Position numbers and translations under genes: made by a program. Under the pieces are notes generated by a model. That model worked only from the letters and a program-made list of their open reading frames with translations. It had not been told where the DNA came from and made no database searches. From assembly GCF_000725885.1 (NCBI RefSeq), contig NZ_JODR01000009.1, forward strand, positions 124,001 through 188,000: 64,000 nucleotides of DNA, read 5' to 3'. How positions within the stretch are numbered: position 1 is the stretch's first letter; each line of letters starts with the position of its first letter. This document shows, in pieces, positions 8,779-17,492 of this stretch. The stretch is from Streptomyces albus subsp. albus. Its GTDB lineage: Bacteria > Actinomycetota > Actinomycetes > Streptomycetales > Streptomycetaceae.

Positions 8779-9030
8779 TTACGAGGCCGGCACAGCGAAA
8801 GGCGGATCCGCGCCTTTCTCCCGCCTGACCACGACTTCCACTTCCTCGCAGCCACTCGCCCGGGCTCTGCCCCCGTATCCGTTGCCCTCGTCACGCGAGA
8901 TGGTCTCACCGGTGGGGCCGTCGAAGCGGAGCGAGATGCCCTTGGCCGCAGCTTCCGGATTCTCGGGCGACCCGGCGCGCTCGCCGGCATCAGGCGACCA
9001 CGGTGCCGTGCGGACAAGATCACGGCATGG
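8779..9030 (-). pseudogene. Possible 3' remnant of a gene (no start codon)
   Basis: A frame ending at TAA 8779-8781 reads as a plausible protein tail (GISLRFDGPTGETISRDEGN, then EEVEVVVRREKGADPPFAVP) with high third-position GC, but no credible start is found before the tetR promoter. It ends 8 bp before the next gene, as in an operon. It could be a gene truncated when the tetR-reductase segment arrived, or chance. The rest of the 8771-9102 gap holds only the tetR promoter. Confidence 0.25.
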
Positions 9031-9078
9031 CGCTGTCCCTGTTCCGTGGTCGCCCGAGGCTGCGAGCGACGCATGTAA

Positions 9079-9095
9079 AACGAACGTTGTACGCT
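9079..9095 (+). promoter_or_regulatory. tetR promoter with overlapping inverted repeat
   Basis: TACGCT at 9090-9095 ends 7 nt before ATG 9103, suggesting a leaderless mRNA. The inverted repeat AACGAACGTT at 9079-9088 abuts it, where a TetR protein would be expected to repress its own promoter. Operator function is inferred. Confidence 0.45.
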
Positions 9096-9102
9096 GGTGT
9101 GC

Positions 9103-9627
9103 ATGGCCACCACGCGAGCAGAGATCGTCTCCTCCGCCGAGCAGGTCTTCGACCGCCACGGGTTCGCCGGGACGGGTATGGACCGGCTGTGCGAGGCGGC
9201 GAGCGTGTCGACCCGGACGCTGTACAAGCACGTCGGCAGCAAGACCGGACTGATGGCGGCGGTGCTGGAGTCGCGGATGTCGAGGTTCTTCGAGCGGTTC
9301 GACGTCCACGGCGTCGAGGAGCTGTTCGACGCCCTGGAGACCTGGATCGCCGCCGAGGGAGCGAGAGGCTGCCTGTTCCTGCGCGCTCAGGGCGAGACCG
9401 GCGGGCTGACCCCCGAAGTCTCGGCGGTGGTCACCGAGTACCACCGGCGCCTGCTGGAGCTGGCGCACCGCGTGATCGTGGAGGAGACCGGACGTCCCGA
9501 CGAGGGACTCGCCGAGCAGCTGCTGGTGCTGTTCGAGGGCGCCACTTCGGCGGCCCCCTACCTCGGCACCGGAGCGGTCTCTTCCGCCCGGAACGCAGCC
9601 GTCGCCCTGACGCGGCAGGCGCGATGA
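9103..9627 (+). CDS. TetR/AcrR family transcriptional regulator
   Basis: A 174-residue repressor-type protein. The start at ATG 9103 fits the -10 box 7 nt upstream; a GTG at 9097 would overlap it. The N-terminal helix-turn-helix is at residues 8-52: IVSSAEQVFDRHGFAGTGMD, then CEAASVSTRTLYKHVGSK. The rest is the helical ligand and dimer domain. The quinone-reductase-type gene follows 77 bp downstream on the same strand. This is a common pairing in which the repressor senses a quinone or other electrophile and controls the reductase. The ligand is unknown. Confidence 0.92.
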   Translation: MATTRAEIVSSAEQVFDRHGFAGTGMDRLCEAASVSTRTLYKHVGSKTGLMAAVLESRMSRFFERFDVHGVEELFDALETWIAAEGARGCLFLRAQGETGGLTPEVSAVVTEYHRRLLELAHRVIVEETGRPDEGLAEQLLVLFEGATSAAPYLGTGAVSSARNAAVALTRQAR

Positions 9628-9704
9628 CCGTGGACGAATCCCGGTTCCGGCCACGTGCGTCGGCCGACACGAACCGGACCCATCACCCGAGGGAGCCACA
9701 ACGA

Positions 9705-10366
9705 ATGCACTTGCTCACCGTCTTCTCCCACCCGTTCACCGACAAGTACCCGGCCGCCGTCATGGAAGCCTTCCACGATCCGTTTCGCCGGGCTGGGCAC
9801 TCCATCGACGTACTCGACCTGCACCGGGAAGGTTTCGATCCTCGTTTCACCGAGGCCGACCACGCGCACTTCTGGGGTGGCCCGCTCCCTCCGGGAATCG
9901 GTGAGATGCATCGCCGGGTCGAGGCGGCGGACCGGCTGGCCTTCGTCTTTCCCGTCTACTGGTGGGGCATGCCGGCGATGATGAAGGGCTGGATCGAGCG
10001 GGTTTTCACCGGCGGCTGGGCCTACCAGTACGGCACCGGTGTCGACGACCGCGGGAAGCAGCCCCTCAACGCCCTGCTCCCCGGCATCCCGACGGTGCTG
10101 ATCGGCATCGGCGGATCCAAGAAGCGCACCTACGCCAAGTACGGGTATGACGACGCCATGCGCACCCAGCTCGATGTCGGGTCTTCGCCTACTGCGGCAT
10201 CAACGACGTCGAGAGCCACCTGATCTTCGACGTCGAGGGTGACCACAACGCCCCGAACCGCACGGCTGGATTGCGGCAGGCCCGCGAGATCGGCGCAGCG
10301 TTCCTGTCTCCCGACCGCTCGCCCCGGAACGCGAAGGAGGAACACCTGCGCAGGCTGGCCGGATAG
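9705..10366 (+). pseudogene. NAD(P)H quinone-reductase family flavodoxin-fold protein, frameshifted
   Basis: From ATG 9705 (GGGAG upstream) the protein has the flavodoxin-fold signature: a start MHLLTVFSHPF, a central VFPVYWWGMPAMMKGWIERV and IGIGGSKKRTYAKYG. After the GGG at 10179-10181 the frame leaves homology and stops at about 10223. In the next frame homology resumes at once (VFAYCGINDVESHLIFDVEG) and runs to TAG 10364-10366. Restoring one G would give an intact protein of about 220 residues. This is either a recent inactivation of the gene or a homopolymer sequencing error. It lies directly after the tetR gene. Confidence 0.85.
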
Positions 10367-10409
10367 CCGCACCGCCCACCTGGGGGAGACGGATCCAGAG
10401 CCGCGTCGA

Positions 10410-10500
10410 TCGTCTTCCTGGCTGCTGGAAGAGGCGGGGATCGGCGACCACCGGCTCCACGACGGGAGCCGCCACACGGCCGTCACGGTTCTCAGCGAGC
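10410..10500 (+). pseudogene. Remnant of tyrosine recombinase (integrase) C-terminus
   Basis: One frame reads WLLEEAGIGDHRLHDGSRHT followed by AVTVLSE. This closely resembles the box II region of actinomycete plasmid and phage integrases, which typically read LLEEAGV..ARLHDARHTAATVLL. The catalytic His-x-x-Arg spacing is broken by one extra residue, and nothing else of the gene is present. It sits 83 bp from a tRNA-Thr, the usual kind of target for such integrases, so it is read as the scar of a lost integrative element. Confidence 0.6.
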
Positions 10501-10545
10501 CGGGCCGAGCACGCCGGCGCCGCAGCAGCAGCCCCAGGAACCACA

Positions 10546-10579
10546 GAACCCCAGGTCAGAAGCCTCTGACCTGGGGTTC
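10546..10579 (-). terminator. Strong hairpin after tRNA-Thr
   Basis: A perfect 15-bp stem (GAACCCCAGGTCAGA pairing with TCTGACCTGGGGTTC) closes on the 4-nt loop AGCC, starting 3 bp from the CCA end of the tRNA. It most likely ends the tRNA transcript. Confidence 0.75.
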
Positions 10580-10582
10580 CAG

Positions 10583-10659
10583 TGGAGCCGCCTAAGGGAA
10601 TCGAACCCTTGACCTACGCATTACGAGTGCGTCGCTCTGGCCGACTGAGCTAAGGCGGC
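10583..10659 (-). tRNA. tRNA-Thr(CGT)
   Basis: Read on the minus strand the acceptor stem is GCCGCCT/AGGCGGC, and the D-arm is GCTC...GAGC. The anticodon arm ACGCA-CTCGTAA-TGCGT puts CGT at the anticodon, which decodes ACG. The T-arm is AAGGG-TTCGATT-CCCTT. The discriminator is T and CCA is encoded. An integrase remnant lies next to the 3' end, consistent with use of this gene as an integration site. Confidence 0.96.
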
Positions 10660-10759
10660 GGGTGCGTGCGACCAGTGTGGTGGCCGCTGCGGCGACAAGT
10701 CTACAGGGTTCTGTCGAGTGCTCCGGACGAGGGGGCCGGAGGCCGCAGAGCGGCGGGGA

Positions 10760-12376
10760 TCAGTCGCAGGTGGTGCCGTCCTTCGGGGGCTTGCCCCGGA
10801 CGAGGTAGGTGCTGACGGCCCCGTCGATGCAGTCGCTGCCCCGCATGTACGCGGTGTGGCCGTCGCCGTCGTAGGTGAGCAGGCGGGCGGTGGACAGCTG
10901 GCCGGCCAGGCCCTGGGCCCAGCGGTAGGGGGTGGCCGGGTCACGGGTCGTGCCGACGACCACGATCGGGTCGGCGCCCTCCGCGGCGATGCGGTGCGGC
11001 TCTCCCGTGGGCTTGTGCGGCCACTCCGCGCAGTTCAGCGCCGCCCAGGCGAAGCCGCGGCCGAAGACGGGGCTGGCCTTCTCGAAGGAGGGGACGGCCT
11101 TGCGGGCGGCGTCCGCGTCCGCGAACGCGGGAGGGGCGTCGAGGCAGTTCACGGCCGGGTTGGCGTACATGATGTTGCTGTAGGCGCCGTCCGCGCCGCG
11201 TTCGTAGTAGTCGTCCGAGAGGGCCAGCAGGGGCGCGCCGTCGCCCTTCTTCGCGGCCTTCAGCGCCTGCCGCAGGGCGGGCCAGGACCCCTCGTCGTAC
11301 ATGGCGCGGATCACACCCGTGGTGGCGAGGGACTCGGTGAGGGAGCGGGAGGAGCGGGTGTCGAGCGGCTTGCGGTCGATCTTCTCGAACAGGGCGCTCA
11401 GATTTTTGCCGGCCTGCCTCACGCCGCCGGTCCCCAGGGGGCAGCCGGAGTCGCTGACGCAATCGCGGGCGAACGCCTTGAACGCCGTCTCGAAACCGGC
11501 GGTCTGCTCCCGGTTGACGCGGCGTGCGGACAGCGACGGGTCCATCGCGCCGTCCAGCACCATACGGCCGGAGCGGTGCGGGAACAGGCCCGCGTAGGTG
11601 GCGCCGAGGTAGGTGCCGTACGAGGCGCCGACGTAGTTGAGCTTCTTGTCGCCGAGGACGGCGCGCAGCACGTCCATGTCGCGGGCGACCTCGGTCGTGG
11701 AGACGTGCCCGAGCAGTTTCCCGGAGCGCTTCTCGCAGCCCTTGGCGAACTTCTCGTAGGCGGCGGTGAGCGCGTCGGTCTCCCGCTGGTCGTCCGGCGT
11801 CTGGTCGACGCGGGTGTAGGCGTCCATCTCCTTGTCGGACAGGCACTCCACGGATTCGCTGTGGCCGACGCCGCGCGGGTCCATGCCGACGAGGGAGTAG
11901 TGCTCGCGTACCTGCGGCGGGTAGGCGAGGGCCGCCGACTGCTGGACGTAGTCGACCGCCGAGCCGCCCGGGCCGCCCGGGTTGACGTGCAGGGAGCCGC
12001 CTTCCGGCCGGCCCTCGCCGCCCTGTGCCTTCGTCCGGGTGACCGCCAGGCGCACGGTGTGCTCGGTGTCCTTCGGGCCGGTCCCGGGTTTGTCGTAGTC
12101 GAGCGGCACCCGCAGCGAGGCGCATTCGAAGCCCTCCAGGCCGCAGGAGCGCCAGGCGAGTTTCTGCTCGTAGTACGGGCGCAGTTCGTCGGGGACGCGC
12201 TCGGGCAGCGGCTTGAGCGGGGGTGCGTCCGCGCCGGCGTGGGTGCCGCGCGCGGAGGGGTCGGAGCGCGGCGTTCCGTCGCTCCCGCCGGCCGAACAGC
12301 CGGAGAGCACGAGGACGGTGGCAGCCAGGGCTGCCGCCGCCGCGTGACGGACACGGAGACCGTGTGACTGATCCAT
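10760..12376 (-). CDS. Lipoprotein alpha/beta hydrolase, TAP family peptidase
   Basis: A 538-residue secreted hydrolase. ATG 12376 is chosen because it begins a lipoprotein signal (LAATVLVLSGCSAGG, lipid on the Cys) and AAGGGAT lies upstream. The oxyanion loop HVNPGGPGGS, nucleophile elbow GASYGT, acid in TTRDPATPYRW and His in DGDGHTAY are all present. The TAP-like C-terminal domain carries conserved Cys residues (NCLD, DCIDG, TTCD). It should be anchored outside the membrane and trim peptides. It differs from the window's other TAP homologue (4319-5848), which has a plain signal peptide and an altered oxyanion loop. Confidence 0.93.
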   Translation of the reverse strand: MDQSHGLRVRHAAAAALAATVLVLSGCSAGGSDGTPRSDPSARGTHAGADAPPLKPLPERVPDELRPYYEQKLAWRSCGLEGFECASLRVPLDYDKPGTGPKDTEHTVRLAVTRTKAQGGEGRPEGGSLHVNPGGPGGSAVDYVQQSAALAYPPQVREHYSLVGMDPRGVGHSESVECLSDKEMDAYTRVDQTPDDQRETDALTAAYEKFAKGCEKRSGKLLGHVSTTEVARDMDVLRAVLGDKKLNYVGASYGTYLGATYAGLFPHRSGRMVLDGAMDPSLSARRVNREQTAGFETAFKAFARDCVSDSGCPLGTGGVRQAGKNLSALFEKIDRKPLDTRSSRSLTESLATTGVIRAMYDEGSWPALRQALKAAKKGDGAPLLALSDDYYERGADGAYSNIMYANPAVNCLDAPPAFADADAARKAVPSFEKASPVFGRGFAWAALNCAEWPHKPTGEPHRIAAEGADPIVVVGTTRDPATPYRWAQGLAGQLSTARLLTYDGDGHTAYMRGSDCIDGAVSTYLVRGKPPKDGTTCD

Positions 12377-12493
12377 CGGGCATCCCTTGGCTCGCGGCAC
12401 GTCCTGGGAGCGTACCCAGAACGGCCCAAGCACGTCGCCCACGGGCACGCCCTGGCGCGTCAACTCCGCCGGGCCACAGGGCGGGCGCGGGTC

Positions 12494-13705
12494 TCAGCCG
12501 GCGCGCAGCGCCATCGTCATGGCTTCGACGGCCAGCAGGGGGGCGACGTTGCGGTCCAGGGCGCGGCGGCACTCCAGTACGGCCTCGATACGGCGCAGCG
12601 TCTGCTCGGGGCGGGAGGTGGCGGCGAGTTGGCCGATCTGCGTGGCCGACTCGTCGTGCGAGAGGGCGACGGAGGAGCCGAGCTGGCGGGCCAGTACGTC
12701 GCGGTAGAACGCCGTCAGGTCGGACAGCGCCAGGTCGAGGGAGTCGCGCTGGGTACGGGTGGAGCGGCGCTTCTGCTTGTCCTCCAGCTCCTTCATGGCG
12801 CCGGCCGTGCCGCGGGGCAGCCGTTTGCCCTCCGCGGCTCCGAGGGCGGCCCGCAGTTCCTCCGTCTCCTTGGCGTCGAGTTCCTCCGCGACCTGTTTGG
12901 CGTCCTCGGCCGCCGCGTCGATCAGTTCCTGCGCCGCGCGCAGGGCACCGCCCACGTCGTCCACCCGGCCGGGCAGCTTCAGCACCGCCTGCCGGCGGGC
13001 ACGGGCGCGCTCGTCGGTGGCCAGCCGCAGCGCCCGTTCGATGTGGCCCTGGGTGGCGCGGGCGGCGAAGGCCGCCGTCTCGGGGTCGATGCCGTCCCGC
13101 CGCATCAGCAGGTCCGCGACGGCTTCGACCGGCGGCGTCCGCAGCGACAGGTGACGGCAGCGGGAGCGGATCGTCGGCAGCACGTCTTCGGTGGAGGGGG
13201 CGCACAGCAGCCACACCGTGCGCGGTGCGGGCTCCTCGACGGCTTTGAGCAGGACGTTGCCGGCGCCCTCGGTGAGACGGTCGGCGTCCTCCAGGACGAT
13301 GACCTGCCAGCGCCCGCCCGCCGGTGACATCTGCGCCTCCCGCACCAGCGCACGGGTCTCCTTGACGCCAATGGACAGCAGATCCGTACGCACGACCGTC
13401 ACGTCCGCGTGCGTGCCGACCATCGTGGTGTGGCAGCCCTCGCAGAAGCCGCAGCCCGGGCTGCCGCCCAGCGCCCGGTCGGGGCTCACGCACTGGAGGG
13501 CGGCGGCGAAGGCGCGGGCCGCCTGCTCGCGGCCGGCGCCGGGCGGGCCCGTGAACAGCCAGGCGTGGGTCATCGCGGAGCCGGAGAGGACGGCCGAGCC
13601 GCCCTCCTCGGCCTCCGCCGTCACGTACGCGTCCGCGTCGCGGGCCGCAGCGGTGAGCTGCCGTACCGCCCGCTCCTGGCCCACCAGGTCGTCCCACACC
13701 GCCAT
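12494..13705 (-). CDS. holB: DNA polymerase III subunit delta-prime
   Basis: A 403-residue clamp-loader subunit. MAVWDDLVGQERAV is the usual N-terminus of this family. The AAA+ domain has the P-loop variant LFTGPPGAGREQAA, in which the P-loop lysine is replaced by Arg, as in many delta-prime subunits that do not hydrolyse ATP. It also has the zinc-binding CGFCEGCH, and VLEDADRLTEGAGNVLLKAVEEP. The C-terminal collar domain ends ECRRALDRNVAPLLAVEAMT. No ribosome-binding site precedes ATG 13705; a GACAAT hexamer 7 nt upstream suggests a leaderless start. The gene follows tmk by 136 bp, with a terminator in between. Confidence 0.95.
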   Translation of the reverse strand: MAVWDDLVGQERAVRQLTAAARDADAYVTAEAEEGGSAVLSGSAMTHAWLFTGPPGAGREQAARAFAAALQCVSPDRALGGSPGCGFCEGCHTTMVGTHADVTVVRTDLLSIGVKETRALVREAQMSPAGGRWQVIVLEDADRLTEGAGNVLLKAVEEPAPRTVWLLCAPSTEDVLPTIRSRCRHLSLRTPPVEAVADLLMRRDGIDPETAAFAARATQGHIERALRLATDERARARRQAVLKLPGRVDDVGGALRAAQELIDAAAEDAKQVAEELDAKETEELRAALGAAEGKRLPRGTAGAMKELEDKQKRRSTRTQRDSLDLALSDLTAFYRDVLARQLGSSVALSHDESATQIGQLAATSRPEQTLRRIEAVLECRRALDRNVAPLLAVEAMTMALRAG

Positions 13706-13767
13706 GGGAACCATTGTCGCGGATGGCGGTGACAGCCCGGACCGGGGCGGCGCGGGCCGGGACGCGG

Positions 13768-13801
13768 CTGGAGGGGGCGGCCGGGATGCCGCCCCCTCCA
13801 G
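13768..13801 (-). terminator. Hairpin terminator between tmk and holB
   Basis: A perfect 14-bp stem (CTGGAGGGGGCGGC with GCCGCCCCCTCCAG) around a 6-nt loop lies 40 bp past the tmk stop. It suggests tmk and holB are separate transcripts, in line with the leaderless start proposed for holB. Confidence 0.7.
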
Positions 13802-13841
13802 TGGTGCCGCGAGACCGACGCGGGGTCTCGGGCGGAGCCGC

Positions 13842-16800
13842 CTAGCGGCGACGGCGGCGGTCGTCGCCGGCCGCCTCGTCCTCCGCGTCGTCCTCGTGGG
13901 GGCCCAGGAGCCTGTCCGCCAGCGTCGGCGCCTCGTCCTCGGCCTCGGCTGTCTCGTCGACAGGCGCGTCCTCCGCCCACGAGGGGCGGGGACGGGCGGT
14001 GGCCGGGTCGATCTGCGGCAGCTCGCGGGTGCGGTCCTCGTCGGAGTCGGCCGGCTCCTGGAACTGCGGTAGGACAGCGGTCTCGCGGGTGTCCTCGTCG
14101 TCCGGGATACGCGGCAGCACCGTCGTCTCCTCCTCGGGCGAGGTGACCGCGGGGCGCGGCAGCCGGGTGGTGTCCTCGGCGTCGGGTGTCTGGTTGTTCT
14201 CCGGGTGCACCTGCGGGATCTGCGCGGTGTCCGCCTCGGAGCCGTCCGGATCGATCTCACGCGGCTCACCGGCATCCGGTGTCTCACCCTCGGGTGTCCG
14301 CCCCGCGCTCCCGGACTCCGCCCGGGCCGCCGCGTCCCCGGCCCCGGCCTTGCCGCCGGTGCCGGACGTGCCGGTGGAGCCGGCCTTGCCGCCGGTGCCG
14401 GACGTGCCGGTGGCGCCGCCCTTCCTGTCGCTGCCGGACGTGCCGGTGGAGCCGGGCTTCGTCCCCGCATCCGGCGCGGTGTCCGCGTGCGTCGCGGTGC
14501 CGGCCGCCGGCGCGGTGTCCGCCTCCGGGCCCGCCTCCCCCGCAGCCCTGGTGCGGGCCTCGGCCCGCGCCCTGGCACGGGCGTCCGCCTCCGCCTTCGC
14601 GCGGGCCTCCGCGTCCGCCTCGGCGCGCGCATCGGCCTCCGCCTCGGCCGCGGCCTCCGCTTCCGCCGCCGCCTTCGCCGCGGCTTCGGCCTCGGCCGCC
14701 TTGCGGGCCTCCTCCGCGCGGCGCAGCGCCTCCTCGGCCTTGCGCTGCCGCTCGCGGCGGCGCTCCTCGGCCTCGGCACGGAGCCGCTTCTCCTCCTCGG
14801 CGCGCTTGCGGAGCCGCTCCTGCTCCTCCTCCCAGGCGCGCTGTTCGGCCTCGCGGCGCTTGCGCTCCTCCTCGGCGATGCGGCGGGCCTCCTCGGCCTG
14901 CTTGCGCTCCTCCTCGGCGCGCCTGGCCTCCTCGCGGCGCCGCTCCAGTTCGGCCTCGCGGCGCTTGCGCTCCTCCTCCTCGCGGCGGAGCTTGGCCAGC
15001 TGCTCCTGGCGCTCGCGCTCCTTGCGCTCCTCCTCGGCCTTGCGGCGTGCCTCTTCCTCCGCCTTGCGGCGGGCTTCCTCCTCGGCCCGCTTGCGGGCCT
15101 CCTCCTGGGCCTTCTTCTCGGCCTCGGAGAGGGGCAGCACCTGGTCGAGGCGGTGCCGGATGACGGTGGTGACGGCCTCCGGCTCCTGTCCGCCGTCGAC
15201 GACCAGATAGCGGGCCGGGTCGGCGGCGGCGAGGGTCAGGAAGCCGGACCGCACGCGCTGGTGGAACTCCAGCGGCTCGGACTCCAGACGGTCGGGTGCC
15301 TCGGTGAACCGTTCGCGGGCCGTCTCGGGCGCGACGTCCAGCAGCACCGTCAGGTGGGGGACGAGTCCGTCGGTCGCCCAGCGGGAGATGCGGGCGATCT
15401 CGGTCGGGGACAGGTCGCGGCCTGCGCCCTGGTAGGCGACGGAGGAGTCCACGTACCGGTCGGAGATGACGATGGCGCCGCGTTCCAGCGCGGGCCGCAC
15501 GACCGTGTCGACGTGTTCGGCCCGGTCGGCGGCGTACAGCAGGGCCTCGGCACGGTGCGAGAGGCCGGACGAGGAGACGTCCAGCAGGATGGAGCGCAGC
15601 CGCTTGCCGACGGGGGTCGAGCCGGGCTCCTTGGTGACGACCACCTCGTGCCCCTTGGCCCTGATCCAGTCGGCGAGCGCTTCGACCTGGGTGGACTTTC
15701 CGGCGCCGTCGCCGCCTTCCAGGACGAGGAAGAAGCCGTTGCCGGCGGGCGCGTGGCGCGGCCGGCCGCCGCCGAACGCCTCCAGCAGGTCGCGGCGGAG
15801 CGGGACGCCCTGCCGGTCGTCCGTGCGGCCCAGCAGTACGGCGCCGACCGGCAGCAGCAGCGCGCCGACGAGCATCAGCGTGAACGAGGCCCCGCCGTGG
15901 TCGAACACGAAGGCGCCGTCCTCCACCCGGTGCGGCCCGATGAGGGCGGCCACCACGGGGGCGAGCAGCGCGGCCACCGCCAGCGAGAGCCGTACGACGG
16001 CCTGGAGGTGTTCGGTGGTACGGGGCCGGCGGGCGGCCTCGGTCTCCTGGTCGAGCAGTGCGTGCAGGGTGTTGGCCGCGATGCCCGCGCCGACGCCGGC
16101 CAGCAGGGCCAGACCGATGACGGTGGCAGTGTCGCCCACCAGTCCGGCCGCGAGCAGCGCCACCCCGGTGAGGGCGATGACGAGCGCGAGGAGCCGGCGC
16201 CGGGACAGCGACGGGAGGGTGTGCGGCGCCAGCCGGATACCGGCGACGGTGCCGCCGGTCAGCATCAGGGTGAGCAGCCCGAAGGCGACGGGGCCGCCGC
16301 CGAGGTCGGCCGCGTGCAGCGGTGCGAGGGCGACGGCTGCCGCGATGGCCCCGCTGATCGCGGCGCCCGCGAGCACCAGCAGCGGGACGGCGCCGGTGCG
16401 GCCCTTGTCGGGGCCGGTGCCGGTCTGCGGCCTGCGCAGCCCCTCCAGCGGCGAGCGGGGGCGCGGGGTGTGGGTGTCCGGCAGTTCGAGGAAGTAGCCG
16501 ACGGCCGCCGCTGCGGCGAACAGTCCGGCCGCCACGTAGGAGGCGAGCGCGGACTGGTGGGAGGCGAACCAGTCGATGCCCGCGCCGAACAGGTTGTTGA
16601 CCAGGCTGATGAGCACCAGTCCGGCGGTGGCCAGCGGCAGGGCGACGAAGCCGGTGCGCAGCCACAGGCGGCGCAGCGCGTCGTGGTGGTCGGGCAGCGG
16701 GCGTACGGCCGCGCCCCACGGGGGTGCCGCGGGGAGCAGGGCGGGGGCCGCGCTGTCCCGGGTGACGGTGGAGAGCCGCTCGGCGGTGCCGGTGACGAAG

Positions 16801-17480
16801 ACGGTGACCAGGAGGATGACGAAGGCGCTGCCGGGGGTCCAGTCGATCCACAGCGGTGCGACGACCAGTGCGACGGCGCGCAGCACGTCGGTGCCGAAGA
16901 GGGTCCAGCGGCGGTCGAGAACGGGCTTGCGCCGGTTGTTCGCGGCGCCCGCCGCCGGCTTGGCGGCGTCCGTGTCGGACTTGGCGGCGCCCGCGTCCGG
17001 TTGCGCGCCGGGTTTCGCGCCGAGTTTCGCGCTGAGCTTCGTCAGGACGACGGTCGGTGTGGCCGTCCCGTCCCCGGCGGCCTGCCCCGTCCCGGCCGGC
17101 CGGCCGGTGCCCCGGGGGTCCGTGCCGCCGGTCTTCGTCCCGTCGTCGGCTCCGCTCACCAGGGAGGAGACGGGGCCGAGCAGGACGGCGCCGAACAGAA
17201 GGGTGGCGAGCAGCCGCAGGCCGAAGACGACGGCGACGACGAGCGCCATACCGCGGTACCCGCCGCCGAAGACCGGGTGCCCGGACACTCCGCTGACGGC
17301 TGCCGCCTGCATCGCCAACAACAGCAGCACCAGAAGGCCCAGCATGTCGCCGATCCCACTGGTGAACTGCGCCGTCCACAGCCGCTTCAACGGCGGGAAA
17401 CGCAACAGCGCGGACACGGCGCCCTCACGGGATTCCGCGGCGAGGGAGTCGTCCGGAGCGGTTGGGGGCGAAGACTTCAT
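13842..17480 (-). CDS. tmk: MFS-type membrane domain fused to dTMP kinase with long coiled-coil tail
   Basis: A 1212-residue fusion starting at ATG 17480, with a TACGCT hexamer 6 nt upstream. Residues 1-565 are an MFS-like membrane region with about 12 spans and a disordered loop near 115-175. Residues about 578-785 are thymidylate kinase: P-loop GGDGAGKST near 590, the DR(Y/H) motif in VISDRYVDSSVAYQG, and LID-region basic residues. It makes dTDP from dTMP. Residues about 785-960 are a charged coiled coil of EEARRKAEEE type. The rest is acidic and disordered, with three copies of a 12-residue TGTSGTGGKAGS-like unit. The fusion is known in Streptomyces; the role of the membrane part is unknown. 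Confidence 0.93.
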   Translation of the reverse strand: MKSSPPTAPDDSLAAESREGAVSALLRFPPLKRLWTAQFTSGIGDMLGLLVLLLLAMQAAAVSGVSGHPVFGGGYRGMALVVAVVFGLRLLATLLFGAVLLGPVSSLVSGADDGTKTGGTDPRGTGRPAGTGQAAGDGTATPTVVLTKLSAKLGAKPGAQPDAGAAKSDTDAAKPAAGAANNRRKPVLDRRWTLFGTDVLRAVALVVAPLWIDWTPGSAFVILLVTVFVTGTAERLSTVTRDSAAPALLPAAPPWGAAVRPLPDHHDALRRLWLRTGFVALPLATAGLVLISLVNNLFGAGIDWFASHQSALASYVAAGLFAAAAAVGYFLELPDTHTPRPRSPLEGLRRPQTGTGPDKGRTGAVPLLVLAGAAISGAIAAAVALAPLHAADLGGGPVAFGLLTLMLTGGTVAGIRLAPHTLPSLSRRRLLALVIALTGVALLAAGLVGDTATVIGLALLAGVGAGIAANTLHALLDQETEAARRPRTTEHLQAVVRLSLAVAALLAPVVAALIGPHRVEDGAFVFDHGGASFTLMLVGALLLPVGAVLLGRTDDRQGVPLRRDLLEAFGGGRPRHAPAGNGFFLVLEGGDGAGKSTQVEALADWIRAKGHEVVVTKEPGSTPVGKRLRSILLDVSSSGLSHRAEALLYAADRAEHVDTVVRPALERGAIVISDRYVDSSVAYQGAGRDLSPTEIARISRWATDGLVPHLTVLLDVAPETARERFTEAPDRLESEPLEFHQRVRSGFLTLAAADPARYLVVDGGQEPEAVTTVIRHRLDQVLPLSEAEKKAQEEARKRAEEEARRKAEEEARRKAEEERKERERQEQLAKLRREEEERKRREAELERRREEARRAEEERKQAEEARRIAEEERKRREAEQRAWEEEQERLRKRAEEEKRLRAEAEERRRERQRKAEEALRRAEEARKAAEAEAAAKAAAEAEAAAEAEADARAEADAEARAKAEADARARARAEARTRAAGEAGPEADTAPAAGTATHADTAPDAGTKPGSTGTSGSDRKGGATGTSGTGGKAGSTGTSGTGGKAGAGDAAARAESGSAGRTPEGETPDAGEPREIDPDGSEADTAQIPQVHPENNQTPDAEDTTRLPRPAVTSPEEETTVLPRIPDDEDTRETAVLPQFQEPADSDEDRTRELPQIDPATARPRPSWAEDAPVDETAEAEDEAPTLADRLLGPHEDDAEDEAAGDDRRRRR

Positions 17481-17486
17481 TCCGCC

Positions 17487-17492
17487 AGCGTA
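17487..17492 (-). promoter_or_regulatory. -10 box TACGCT upstream of tmk
   Basis: TACGCT on the minus strand ends 6 nt before ATG 17480, and no ribosome-binding site is visible, so a leaderless transcript is likely. Confidence 0.4.

Noticed and set aside
10760..12376. Proteasome or antibiotic-resistance hydrolase
   Set aside because: The TAP-type C-terminal domain and lipoprotein signal identify a peptidase family member; no cluster context supports resistance.
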